This document shows positions 1 through 12,464 of a DNA stretch of 64,000 nt, piece after piece; the first letter of the stretch is position 1, and the number at the start of each line of letters is the position of its first letter. The position numbers and the translations under genes were made by a program. Source of the DNA: Tetrahymena thermophila SB210 (lineage: Eukaryota; Ciliophora; Oligohymenophorea; Hymenostomatida; Tetrahymenidae); assembly GCF_000189635.1 (NCBI RefSeq), contig NW_002476261.1, positions 186,001 to 250,000 on the forward strand, in the 5' to 3' direction. The notes beneath the pieces were generated by a model, which was not told the origin of the DNA, did no database searches, and was given only the letters and a program-made list of their open reading frames with translations.

Positions 1-595
1 TTTATTGAGTTTGCTTGTATATTATTAAGAAATTTATTTTTTAGATTTTGTTTTTTTTTTGGAAATAAAAAGTAGAAGATTCGAGAAAATATTTAAGACT
101 GTTTAAGTTTATTTTCAAGCAAAAATTAAATAAAATAAATAGATTTAATTGATTTGTTCTGTTTATCAAATTTGGATTACCTAAAAAAAAAATTAGTATT
201 TTTAATAAAAAAATAGATTAAATAGTAAGATATTACTAAAAATAAGCAAGACCTAGATATTTGACTGAAATAACGTGTCTCTAATTTTAAATTAAGAAAA
301 TACTTATTTAAAGATTATTTTTTAATTGTAATTGTTTAATTCTTAAAACTAAGCACTAAAGAAATACTTCTAAATACATAGTCACTTTATTTTCAATTTC
401 CAATGAAAAAATTAATTTAAATATCTTAGTAGTACTTTTATTAGATATGTAGAAACTTTAATTAAAAAAGTGGCTATCGACTTAATGGTAGCTTTTGGAT
501 TTCAAAATCAGTAATATTTTAATTAAAATCAGACGAATAATAAATAAATATATATATATTAAATTATTATCTAAATTTTAATAAAGAGTTAACAG
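1..595. other. Intergenic, no gene recognised
   Basis: AT-rich sequence with homopolymer runs and a short TA run near 547-560. I see no RNA gene and no coding stretch that I can defend. An in-frame ATG at 485 sits upstream of the first gene's chosen start, but the codons between 485 and 596 are low-complexity (mostly Gln, Asn, Ile), so I treat them as leader. Confidence 0.5.
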
Positions 596-2533
596 ATGGG
601 ATAGAGCTAGCTAAAAGAAATTTAAATTGACCCAAAACGTCCTTGGTAATACCTTTTGTAAAAAGATATACAGTGGCATCAAGTATAACAAAAGGTAGAG
701 TCAGCTGCATTACTTTCGCCATATATTACTCCTGCAGGTTGGTATGTTTGCCCAGCAAATACTTCATTATAAATATTAGGTGAAATAAATGATGATATGG
801 TGTATAATTGTGAAGTTGATCTTACAGCATAATCAATAGATTCAATTATCCCTGAATTTTTTGAGTTAGTAAATCAAAGAAAAAAAGGAGATAAACTCCC
901 AAAAATAAAATCAGTGAGTGATTAAGTTCTAAATCAAGTGAACTCGTTTTTAAAAAGCAGAGGCTCTACCACTAATTGGAGTCAAGAGCAATATGTTAAA
1001 ATTTTAAATTATAACCTTTCATTAGTTTCTTCTACTTTTAGTAAAGATGCACTTCCTTCTAATGATAAAATATCTATTGAGCTAATTTATGGACTTATTG
1101 TTTCGCACTACGGAGAATTAGTTTTAGAAAACTGCCCACAGATAGCAGTTTTAATGGTATGCATTCCTTTTGTAAATGGTTTGAATGAATTTAGAAATAA
1201 AGATTTTGTTTACAGCGAACCTATTAGAAGAAAAATGCAAAGTTTGTAAGGAGTTATTCTAAAAAAAAAAAATTTACCTGTTCCATAGGAATTTTACAAC
1301 AAAAAATTTGAAAACACTGAAGAATTAAATGTAGAATTAAAGAAAATAATGAATCAGATAAAAACTGAATAAGAAGAAAAAAATATTTAAGTGTGTAACA
1401 AATCTTAATTTAAGCGTTTAAGAAATTTAATTCACTAACTCGAAACTAAAGTAAGTGTGAAGCAAGAAAAATATGTAGTTAGAAAAGAAATTGTTTCAGA
1501 ACATTTTTACTTCACCTCAGATTATAGAATGTATTCAGACAAAAGCTGGGAAATTATTTTTTATGAAGGTCTGAAGTAAGCTTTAAATCGTATCCCTACA
1601 GATATAGGTGTTTATAATAATGCTACTTTAAGAGATGCTTCTAAACACCTAGTAACAAGCTTTCTTAAAAATTAGAACCCTGAATTAGAGGCACATATTC
1701 TCAACAATAAATATTAAGCTGCATTAAATCTTGAAAGACTAGCTAAAATAGTTAAAAGTGCTCGTAAACTTGGTTACTTTTTATCTGATTGGTAAAATAA
1801 ATTAGCAAGAAAGTGGTCAAATTTGAGAGCATAAATTTTAAATACCATAAAAATTCAATAAGAATAATAATAAGAAGAGACTGCTAAATCTATTATTGTC
1901 CCTCCTCCACTTTAATATTGCTTAGCTTTGGATCTTAATCCTGAATCGCATCCATTCAGTTTTACTTATGGCAGATAACAAGGATACTGTGTAGATTATA
2001 ATAGTTCTTTATAATGGTATCTAAATTCATGCAATAGTAACGAAAAAGCATATTTTTACAGTTTATTATCAAATCCTAATGTCCATGAAAAATTCTTCTT
2101 TTTACTTGAAATTCCCGAAAACTTAAGAGTGATTCCTTACCCTTTGAACTAAGAAAAAGAAAAAGAGATAATATAAAAAATAGATGAATGGATTGTTAAG
2201 TAGGTAAATGACAAAACCTTATCATAAGTAGTTATAAAAATTAATAAATTCATTGATGATAAAATAAACTAACTCCCTGAATATTTAAAGCAAAAGACTA
2301 TTGGAGCATTATCGAAAAAGACTAATGTAATTGGATTATTCGATTGCATATTCTAAATTTATCCCCCAGAAGAAATCTACTTGGATAAAGTCTAATTACC
2401 TTTCCCAAAACACGCAGATAATTAAGAAAAATTTAAAAGTGTTGGAGAACTTAACTCTCTCAATGAAAAAGCTTCCTTTGATCAACAGCTGTTAGGATTT
2501 TGGGGTCCACCAAAATATGGCGGCAAAATATGA
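596..2533 (+). CDS. Intronless protein of unknown function, 645 aa
   Basis: A single uninterrupted reading frame from ATG at 596 to TGA at 2531-2533, open only with TAA/TAG read as Gln. I do not recognise the family. The protein starts MGQSQLKE, has a Trp/Pro/Cys-containing segment near residues 40-60 (ITPAGWYVCPANTS), a mixed helical middle, a Lys/Glu-rich helical part around residues 250-300, and ends in LLGFWGPPKYGGKI. There is no signal peptide or clear membrane segment. The balanced amino-acid composition, with regular Trp, Cys and Pro, argues strongly for a real globular protein. An in-frame ATG at 485 would add 37 low-complexity residues; the 596 start is preferred because sequence character changes there. 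It is one of only two complete long genes here without introns; the other is the carbonic anhydrase. Confidence 0.8.
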
Positions 2534-3728
2534 TCAATTAGTACATTATTAAATAAAATATATATATGTACTTGATAATTTATATGTTTTTGTTTATTCT
2601 TAAAATCAATTAATAAAATAAAATATTCTCTCAATTCATTATAACTTCCTAAATCACATCACTTTGAGGTGTATTTTACAAATAAATTAATTATTTGATA
2701 AACTAAAATATTCATTCATTTTAATTCACAAAGAAGTAAAATTTATTAAAAGGGTTTCTATTATTAAAGTTCTTTTAACTAGGTTTAAACTCCTAATTAG
2801 TGGAAGAACTGATAGTTAATATATATAGTAGGAGAATAGTTAAATAATGTGTATAAATAAAGACATTTAATATCTCGAATTAAAGAATGACTTAAATATT
2901 AATTCTAATATTTTTATTATTATTAATAAGAAATTCATTGTTTATTTTCAAAGATTTTTCATAAATGGGATAAAATTTATTTGATTTTAAAAATTAAGAA
3001 TTATATTTAATATCAAATAAATTAATAAACTTTGTTGGTAAGCTTTTTACTTTATTTAAAGTCTAAAAAATTTTTAATTTATTAAAGTTATTGACAGAAA
3101 CAATTAATGATGGACATTAAAAGATACTCGTAGAATAACAAGTGGATTTACTATAAAATTACTGAATTTAAAATAATTATGTTTATATATTAATTTTTAT
3201 TTAAATAGTTGATTATTGTTTAGATAGTTATTTTTTTGCTTTTCTGTAAAATATGCTAGCTATTTTATTATATCTGTTTACCTTAAAATTGAAATTTTCA
3301 TTTAAAAAATTTTGAAAATGAATGGTTGATATTTAGCTAATTAAATTTTGAGGTTCAAAATGCACTCAACTTATAACACATTTTTAATAATTAATAAAGG
3401 TATTCATAAAACAATTATATTATCAAATAATTAATTATGTATTCTGAATTATAGACAAAATATTAATTATTTCAAAGGTATTCAAGATATCAAATACTTG
3501 CAACTAAATATTATTATTAATTTCTAAAAAAAATAAAAGTGTTGCTAGTTAGTTACTTTAGATTTAATATAATTAATATTATTACTAACAACAACAATAA
3601 CAATAATATCATCAAATACCTTCACTTAAAAAAGAAGATAATAAAAATTTCATCATAATTCAATCCATATTTATTATTAAAGAAAGCTCAAAATATTATT
3701 TTTCGCAGAAGGTATCATCTTATTTTGG
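2534..3728. other. Intergenic, AT-rich
   Basis: About 1.2 kb between two genes on the same strand. It holds the 3' flank of the 645-aa gene and the 5' flank of the coiled-coil gene. A short AAC/AAT triplet run lies near 3587-3612. I see no RNA gene or coding stretch. Confidence 0.5.
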
Positions 3729-6290
3729 ATGGATTAAATTCTTAAGAATACATACACTAATATTCCTACTTGTATCAGTGATGCCCTCAAAGAGCTATAT
3801 CTCAATTAAAAAAAACTTTAGGAGGAAACAAAAGGAGTAGTTTCACAAACTAAAAATCTACTTAGCTCTTACGAAAAGGATGTAAACTCATTAAGGAATG
3901 AAGTAAATATAAGTCAAATGAATTTTAAACTATATTGTCAGACTACAAATGATAAGTTAGAGAGCATCAAAAATAATTTATCAAATGAAGTTTATATTAA
4001 CATAATAAAAAATGAAGATTGGCAAAAGAAATTAGAGAAAAGAATTTTTGAAGATAATCTTGGATGGAGCGAGGGTGCTAATCGTAAGTATACATAATTT
4101 ATAAATTTTCCTGTTTTTAAAATATTTTTTAATAATTATCAAGATATTGCAGATGCTTTGAAACAAATGGAGCGTTTTTAAAGCGATTTTCGTGTTTTCA
4201 AATAAACAATTAACGAATAAAAACTTGATATTTGTTCTTTTAAAGAATATCTGCTAGATAATGTTAAAAACAATAATGATTTGATCAAATAATTATCTAA
4301 GAGCCTTAAATTAGATCAAGCAAAATAAGATAGTGATAAACAAAAGTAGTAAATTTCAGATTTATTTAGTTTGTAGGAATAAAAAAATGCAAAATTGAAA
4401 GAAATTGAGTTATCTTTTAAAGATAAATTTGAAAATTACATGGATAATGTTAAGGAATGTTCTGAAAAGCTGAATAAATATATTTTTGATAATGATAATT
4501 ACGTAAGTAATCTTTATAAGCATATTTTTGATGTAAACAAAGATTTTAGATCAATAAAAGAAGAGATAGATGAGAAAAGAAGAAGTTTTGAAGTAGCTGT
4601 GTCTGAGTTTTAAAAGGGTACTATAACAAATTATAAATAGGATAAAAGCAATGATAAAAATAATCAATTTTAAAGTTAAAATTAAGTAGGAGAAGTAGAT
4701 AATAAATTTTTAATTAATGAGTAAAAATAAAAAAAACTAGAACAAAAAAATTAAGAACTTTTTGATGAGTTAAAGGTTTTAAAAGAAAGCTATTAAAATT
4801 AATTTATTTCATTCAAATAGTAAATTGATTAAAAATAAGTCTCCTTTTTAGATTAAATAAGAGAAGATATAAAATAATCCTTATAAGTGCACATTTAGAA
4901 TATCTAAGAAAATTATTTTGAACCACTAATAAATATACGAAATTAAATTAGCCCAATAAATATGTATTAATTTGAGAGTTAGGAAGAGAATTTAAATGCT
5001 TAAGGAAACAAAAAAAATTATAGGCTGCAAAAAAATCAAAAAACAATCGATGAAGAAGAGTAGAAATATGAATAAAAAAACAGCTTGAAGAACACAACTG
5101 ATGGCTCATAAGCTTAAAATAAAGAAGACATATTTAGCACAATAAAAAGCTAACCCTAAGAAGAAGACTAGGAGGAAGAAGATGAGGAATATTTACAATA
5201 AGAAAATAACAAAAAAGGTAATAATTTATAAAAATCAATAAAAGAGCTTGAGGAAAATACTCCAAATTCTGACATAAATGGTCAACAATCATTAGAAAAT
5301 AATAAGTAAAATTCAAAGAAATAAAGTATTCATAATGCCTCTTAGCAGTTATCTAAAAGAGAACTTGCTCACAAAGAAAGTATTGACTTAGTTGATGTTT
5401 ATAAAGTAAAAAACACTTCTCCTGAGCCATCTCCTTTAAAAGCTAAATATTCTAATAATTAATAAAACAAAGGAAATTAATCTAATTCTTCAAAGGGAGA
5501 TATGTCTAAAAATAATGTGACTGTTACAAGTTTTAAAAAGAGAAAATCTGTAGATGATTATTCCCAATACATTCAGTAGAATAGTTAGGAATCTTAAGAG
5601 AATTTTTAATAAAATTTATCCTACTTTTACACTGAATAAGAAGAAGATATTTTAAATTAAGTTAACTCAAACTATAAAAATCATTTGCATTTTTCTAAAA
5701 GGAAGTCACTTTAGACATAACAAATGTTTAGAAATACACCTAAGATGTAAGGGGGATCAACTATATTGAATAAAACACTCCCTGATTTATCTTTTGATCA
5801 CTCAACAAGCCCTAATAAAAAATGGCCACCACTTGAAAATGCTGGAATTCATTAGAAAATTTAAAATATATAAGTAAAAAATATGAATAGCACAAATTAT
5901 ACTGTCATGTCTCATTCTAAATAGAATAAAATGAGTATTTTAAATTTGAGCTTAGACTTTATAAATCCTCAAGCAATTTAAAACTAACAAAATTTATCTT
6001 AATCTTAAGTAAACGGAATTGGAAATCTTGGTTCTTTTTCTAATCAGCTATAAAATATTCATTAACCTGTTATTTAACTTGCTAGCTATGGAAATAAAAT
6101 GCCATAGTTAAGAGCTTAAAAATTTTTAAATTCTAGCAATTAAAATAAAGACTCAATTATGTAACGTCCTTTTAGCTAACAATCTCATAGAAATTCAGCT
6201 GGTGGAATATTTATTAATAAATCCTAAAATAAAATATAAAACAGGCCAAAAACTTAAGAAAGCATTCAAATAATAGGTCATAAAAAATGA
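3729..6290 (+). CDS. Coiled-coil protein with disordered Gln/Asn/Ser-rich tail
   Basis: Two exons: 3729-4083 and 4153-6290, with TGA at 6288-6290, giving about 830 aa. The intron starts GTAAGT at 4084; its acceptor is either at 4151-4152 or at 4142-4143, and both keep the frame (they differ by three codons). The start is the first in-frame ATG after stretches lacking one. Residues 1 to about 400 are rich in Lys, Glu, Gln and Leu in heptad-like spacing, with almost no Pro, so a long coiled coil is likely (for example LKEIELSFKDKFENYMDNV). From about residue 400 an acidic run (QEEDQEEEDEEY) leads into a low-complexity Ser/Asn/Gln/Lys tail with several SP sites such as SPEPSP. No enzyme motif or membrane segment is visible. 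A structural role, for example at the cytoskeleton or basal body, would fit but is only a guess. Confidence 0.8.
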
Positions 6291-6818
6291 TTATTTCAAA
6301 ATCTTCATATTTAGTTAAAGTTTTGTATTTTGTGTTTAAAATTTGATATAAAATTTTAATTTCTAACAACAAGTATAAATTTATTTATCTAAATGTTTCT
6401 TTTAATAGGGAAGAGGATTTATATATTAATATATTTTTTTATAACTTTTTTTCAAATGGGATATTTATATAGGTATTAATCTCCAAAAATTTAGCTATTT
6501 GTAAAATTTTACTTAACAATTATTAAATAAATATATTTTATTATTTACCTGATTGAAACCCTTTTAATTTTTTTAATTTCATATAATTACATTAAATGTA
6601 TTTATATTTAAACCAAATATTTATTTATTACTGACTAAATAAAATTTAGAACTAGCTAAATTTTTCATCACCTTTTTTCTTGAAATTATTAGTGTAAGGT
6701 TTTTTTTCTACAGAGGAAATAGTGTATGTAAAAAAATATTTAAATTAAAAAAGTTTATTAATATAATTAAATAAAATTTTGTATTATAACATGAAGCTGA
6801 AATGAAAAAGGTTGTAAC
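6291..6818. other. Intergenic before the tRNA gene
   Basis: AT-rich; probably the 3' flank of the coiled-coil gene and the 5' flank of the tRNA. No other feature seen. Confidence 0.5.
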
Positions 6819-6892
6819 GCTCGATTAGCTCAGCTGGTTAGAGCATGCGGCTGTTAACCGCAAGGTCGTAGGTTCGATCCCTACATCGAGCG
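6819..6892 (+). tRNA. tRNA-Asn (anticodon GUU)
   Basis: A 74-nt cloverleaf. The 7-bp acceptor stem GCTCGAT/ATCGAGC is at 6819-6825 and 6885-6891, with discriminator G at 6892. The D arm GCTC/GAGC follows. The anticodon arm TGCGG/CCGCA holds loop CTGTTAA with anticodon GTT at 6853-6855, and the T arm is GTAGG/CCTAC around TTCGATC. The internal B-box GGTTCGATCCC is intact. No intron. CCA is not encoded, as expected in eukaryotes. It decodes AAC/AAU, which are very common codons in these genes. It is not one of the special UAA/UAG-reading tRNA-Gln genes. Confidence 0.98.
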
Positions 6893-6893
6893 C

Positions 6894-6899
6894 TTTTTT
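6894..6899 (+). terminator. Pol III T-run terminator of tRNA-Asn
   Basis: Six T residues start two bases after the tRNA 3' end, the usual RNA polymerase III stop. Confidence 0.85.
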
Positions 6900-7487
6900 A
6901 TTTAAAATATCATTTTTATTAATTAATTTTAAATAATTTATTTAATTAAATAAAAATAAATTTTAATATAGAAAAATAATTTTTAGATTGTAAGAATAAG
7001 TTAATTCTATAGGAAGGAAGAATATTGATTGATTGATTGATTTATTTAAAGATTCAACTTTTATTTATTTATATTTTATAAATTTATTTACTTAATTAAT
7101 GAAATACCCATATTTATTTTGAAATAAGAAAATAAAACCAAATCTTAAAATAAAAATTATTCAAATATGAACTTTTAATTTGGTGATTTAGCAACATTGA
7201 ATACAGACAGAATGATTGCTATAATATTTAGACTTGTAATGCATTAGATAAATAAACAATGAGTTTTTTAGTTTATGTAAATATGTATGCAATTCTATTT
7301 ATTTTCACACTAAAACTTAATAAAAGGAAATAGTATTCCATCAAATTAAATTTTAATTAATAAATAGATAATTGTTAGTAAATTTTTGAATAAATACAGT
7401 AAAGTAGTTTAAAGAAGAAAGGAGAACAAGCAATTAAGCAAATAAGCAGCATATCCTATATAATATTTAAAAAATACCATAGCAAAA
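6900..7487. other. Intergenic, AT-rich, with a short TTGA repeat
   Basis: No gene seen. About four copies of the tetramer TTGA (or GATT) lie near 7025-7041. The right part is the 5' flank of the next gene. Confidence 0.5.
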
Positions 7488-10400
7488 ATGCAATACCAGT
7501 AGACTAATGAATAGATATGTATCACTCATAACAATATTACTAACTACTTTTGTTTGAGAGAGGGTATTAATGTTGACCATTTTGAAAATCTCCTCAAAGT
7601 AGTATTCATGATTGAGGGCAATATCCTTGGCTTAAAAAGCTAAAAAAGTAACTAACGGCGCTTATTTTTTTAGACTAATAATTCAAAAAATTTTTATTTT
7701 ATAAGAAGATTAAAACTCAAAATTCATAATGAACTTCGAAATATATTTGCCATATTAAATACTCAAAATTTTAACTTTATAAACTTATTATTTATACAAA
7801 TTTAGCTGGTATCATTTACGATACTGGAGAATTCTGCAACTAAAATTACTTCTAGTTGAGCAATGAAACCTTCTAGCTAATATCATCTAACGCTCAGCTA
7901 GGCTCTCCTCTCAACTCAAATCCAACTCGCCAAAGTTCAAATATAAGATCATATTCTAATTTGAGTTAATCTGTTCCAAAGCAATCAAAATCTAACCACA
8001 AACCTTCCTCTAGAAATAAATCAAATGACATACCTTCTCATATTTAGCAAAAGCTTTCTCATCGCTACTCAATCAAGGTAAAAAAAACTTTAAATAACAT
8101 GTGCAAGTATAAACAAAAAAAAGCTAAAGCGGTAATGTAAGAAGATTAGAATTAAAATAGATAAAAGTAAATAAAAATATTTTGAAAACATTAAAGATAA
8201 ATTGATAGATAAAACTTTAATATTTTTATTAAAACAGAGAATATATTTTTTCTATAAATATTAATAACAGAGTGCAAGCAAATATAGTGATGAGCCATGC
8301 CAATTTTTCATTGAGGATTTCGAAGTCTTTATGACCCTTCCTGGTAAGGATAATCCTGAATACTTGTTCTGTTTCTTCTTGTTTGATGACACACAAACTA
8401 TGAAGTAATATGGACCTCCTGTTTGTAGATCATACTCAAATAATTTTCCTTCTGTAGATTTCTACTACTCCTTGTATCCTTCTAAAAGATCAAGATCACC
8501 TTTCTAACCCTCTGATAATATTATGCTATTCAGTATATTTTTATAATCTCTTATATATTTTTTACATAAATATCAAAAGGAAAAATAAAATATTTTTTTT
8601 GCAACAATTAAACTGAATTTATTGATAAGTGAAACTCTATTTTTTAAAAAAAAAAAGACTCATTTTCTTTAAATTTGGCAATAATTATTTACTATTTTTG
8701 TTAATAGGTTTCTATCAAGGTCATAATATTATCATAGAAAGAGAGTTAGCTCTTTCATATGATGCTTCTGAGGAAATAATAAAAGCTATGAATCAGTATA
8801 TTTAAAAGCATGACTTATTCCACTCAAAAAGCGATAAAAGAATGTCTAATTTCAATGAAGATAATACATACACAGAAAATAGCTTCCAAATGATCAATTA
8901 ACTTGGCTCAGACTCTAACTTTCAAAGAAGAGAAGGAAGCTTTTCTGAGTAACTTAAATAAATTGTTATAAGAAAATTTAATTTAAATCATTTTTAGCAT
9001 ACCAACAAATTAGGATAATGTTTTCGATATCATTGAATGCTTTTCGAAGAATTAAATTAGAAAGAATTTTACTGATGACTAATTTAAAGATTTGCTCAAG
9101 CTAGTCCGCAAAAATAGCAAAAAGATAAACAATATATACGAATAGTTCAAAGTGAGTAATGATTATGAAGAGCTTCTAGGCAGTCTTCGTAGTATCTTGA
9201 ATGTTCCTTTATTGTAATCCACTAACCTACTCGCTTAGAACGGAAACTTTAATATTCTACAATCTTCAAATACAAATAATATCCTAAACTGTTTAAACAG
9301 TGATAATAATAAAGTTAACAATAAGTAAATTAACCACAATAGAGCAAACTCTAAATCTTAAAAAAAAGCTGTTCCAAATGAAATGAGTTTTGATGTCTCA
9401 TCTAAAGAAAAGTAAATATTATTATGATAAAAAGAAACTTATTTACTCCATTTTAATTAAATAAAAGAAAATTGGATTTATCAACTTTAAAGGGTTTAAG
9501 AGTATTCTTGAAAAAAGAAAACACATTTGAAAAACTAGGTAGTAGTGTGCTTGAAAATAGGGAAATAGGGTATTTAGTGTATGGAATAAAGTAAAATAAT
9601 TAGGAATTGTTAGAGTTATTACATAACCTGAATACGTACACTAAGTAGAAAGTTATTTTAACCATTTTAAAAGCATACTGTTCTCAGTAAATGCAAAATA
9701 TTTTAAGTGCAAAATTTAACAGCAGACAGCTAGATGTTATCAAAGAAAGTGAAAATGAGAAAGATTCACCTATCCAGGCTGCTTTCCTTAATTGGATGGT
9801 TCTGGGAAATTTAAATGACCTTATTTCAATTCTCGAAGAAAATGTTAAACTAAAAAAATATCCTTCAATTTTAAAAAATAAAAAAGAAGTAATTCTTTAA
9901 GAATAAATTGGAAAAAACTTTTATATTTACCTTGTTATTTATTAATTTTTAATTAGAAAATAACTATTGACGAATAAGCTTTTGGCTAGTTATAAAAAGT
10001 TGTTGAATAGTTTGACTATTCTCCATCTTAGATTGCAAGAGAATAATAATACGTAGAATTAAATGGAAGTGCTATCTCCTAGCAAACTCATTCTCTCTTT
10101 TAACAAACCAAAGAGCCAGATACTCCAACATATGTTTTTAGATATTCTTAATATGCTAATCGCCAAAAAAAACTAAGAAAACCAACTTTTACACTAAATT
10201 CAAGGTTAACATAAGAAAATGTAAATGAAGCTCTAGAAGAATAATTAGCAAAAGAGCAAGATTAAATCAATATTTAGAAATAATTAGAGCTATACTTCTC
10301 AGCATAAAAGACTTATAAAGATGAATAATATGTAAATAAATATTCCATTTTTTAAGAAATTTAATAAAACTAAACAATACCTTTTTATATAAATTAGTAT

Positions 10401-11952
10401 AATTTATATAGAAATCTTTTGAATTAAAGTTATATTGGATAAGATATTATGAAAGAGCTTGAAGAAGCATATGATTTTAATTATGTTCCTTTTTATTTTG
10501 TCTTAGAAGCCTTTAGAAACACTTCAAATGTAGAAGAAGAATTAAAGTAAACTATTTAAATCAAGTTAAATATTTATTTATTTTTTTTAATAGAGATGCA
10601 TTAAAATAGTTTACAGATTTAAAAGCAAAAATAAAACATTTAATTAACTTTGAGTCTCCAATCTGTTAAGATAAACTAACAAAATATAAAGGATTTTTAA
10701 CAAATATAGCCTATCTATACGTAATTTTAATTTATTCTTAAACATGTCTAATTTATTTATTTTTTAGTGCTAAGAATTTTCAATAGGAGAGAGAACTTTC
10801 AAAATTTTAAATCATTTATTTTTGAAATAAGAAATTAATGTAATTGCTGCTTTTGAACTTTTTTGCATAGATTTAAATATTGACGATTTTTTAGAAAATG
10901 TCAAGCTAATTGAATAAGTTCACTTCTTCAAGCATACAATTGAATTATCGGAATTCGATTAAACAGAAGAAGATATGGATTTAATTAATGTCATTATTTA
11001 TCTCTTAAAAAGTACTGATATTGCAAACTAAAATATTCAAGTTATTGAAAAAGTAAGTAAATTAATTTATTACTAACAGGCAAAATTTATGTTTTCAAAA
11101 TCATAAAAAATTTAGGTTGTCAAAATTGGAGACAGAGATTTGTTAAAAATTTTTAACGCTTACAAGCAAAAAAAATTATCTGACATTTCTGTTTTGCTAA
11201 AACAAGTAATGAACTTTGCGGAATACAGAGCTTAGGGTATGAATTTTCATTTAAATCAATTTTAAAGCAAAAAAAATAAATAACTTAATTAATTTTTCAT
11301 TAATAAATTAATTTTTGATTTTATTTAATTTCTATTTAAAATACAATGAAAAAATAGAGGTTTAGTAAATTGAAGAAAATGAGAAGAATTAAAAATAAAG
11401 AGAAGAAACATAGAAGAAGATTTAATTTTAAATTGATCACCTTTACACTATCTAACCCCTATTAAAGGAAGTCAAATATATTAAGATTATTGAAGATGTA
11501 AACAAATTTTTTAATTTTTATTCAAACTTCAACATCTATTCTATTTACTAAAAATTAGCTAGTAAATGAATAGCATAAAATAACGTAAAGCGCTTTTGAA
11601 GTCTATGAATTCTCTAAAGATAAACAAGATTTCATAGAAACTATAAGCCTAATTTACTAGGCCTATTACACAAAATAGCTAAAAGATACAGTTAAAATGT
11701 ACTTATTTGATCAAAAGCAGCCCAAAGAAAAGGTAAAAAAATTTAGTTTTAAAAGATTTTCAATAAATTTTAGATTTTTTTAATCAAAATTTAACATTTA
11801 TTGTGTAAAAAAAGATAACTTTCATGATGAATTTAATTAAAGAAAATGATGTACATATTATGTCTGCTTGGGAGTTATATTTAAAATTAGATGATTTGTC
11901 TGATTTCAAAGATACAATTAGTATTATATTAAAGAAGCACTATAAAATTTGA
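7488..11952 (+). CDS. Thirteen-exon protein of unknown function, about 1,114 aa
   Basis: Exons: 7488-7647, 7806-8077, 8271-8532, 8708-8948, 8998-9411, 9468-9888, 9957-10546, 10594-10720, 10768-11052, 11116-11236, 11358-11497, 11559-11732, 11815-11952 (TGA 11950-11952). All introns are GT-AG and all phases close. I do not recognise the family. The N-terminal 75 residues look globular, residues about 75-145 are Ser/Asn-rich, then come mixed segments. From about residue 440 the protein is mostly helical, in a style like armadillo or HEAT arrays (for example LLELLHNLNTYTKQKVIL), down to a C-terminal ENDVHIMSAWELYLKL segment. No membrane segment. The weak point is the junction at 9412-9467: without that intron the first half would stop at TGA 9425-9427 and a second gene would start at ATG 9424. 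Splicing GTAAAT...AAAAG keeps the frame, so I prefer one gene. Confidence 0.72.
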
Positions 11953-12464
11953 AAACAGATTTTTTGTTGCTTTTATAATTTAATTTATTTATGTAATGTG
12001 TAGTCATAGAGATTTTTATCAAAATATTTAAAAATATTTATTAATTCACTTAGTTACTTACTCTCTAATAATTACAAATTATCTCTAAAGTGTTCAAACT
12101 CAATTTAAATTTATGTTAAATTACATTAAAATTTAATATTTATTACTGGACTATTTTCATCTCAAATAAAATTTTCAATAGCTATTAGATATATTTGTGT
12201 TAAATTATTAGTAATAGCTATTATATTCTTACTAATTTATAAAATCATATAGTTTGCTTTAGCAAAACAAGCTTGTTACATATGAAAATGTTTATTTTTT
12301 TATCTATTTATTTATTAATTAGATTTTAAATAAGACTGAATTCTTCTTCATAAATTATATCATAAAAGATCTAGTTGTAAAATTAATTTTAATAGATAGA
12401 TATACATATATCAAAAAAAAAAGTTAATTTACTTGGTCTTTAGTTCATTGAATTTTTTTTTTAG
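11953..12464. other. Intergenic, 5' flank of the cNMP-binding gene
   Basis: AT-rich. A long T-run ending in TTAG lies immediately before the next gene's ATG and resembles a splice acceptor, so a 5'UTR intron or a missed upstream exon is possible. No gene recognised. Confidence 0.45.

Noticed and set aside
5134..5316. Minus-strand frame inside the coiled-coil gene
   Set aside because: Mirror image of an acidic, Lys-rich coding region; it gives a meaningless hydrophobic peptide.
10320..10410. Possible intron starting GTAAAT near 10331 in the 13-exon gene
   Set aside because: The sequence reads straight through in frame without TGA, and splicing at the apparent acceptors breaks the downstream frame.
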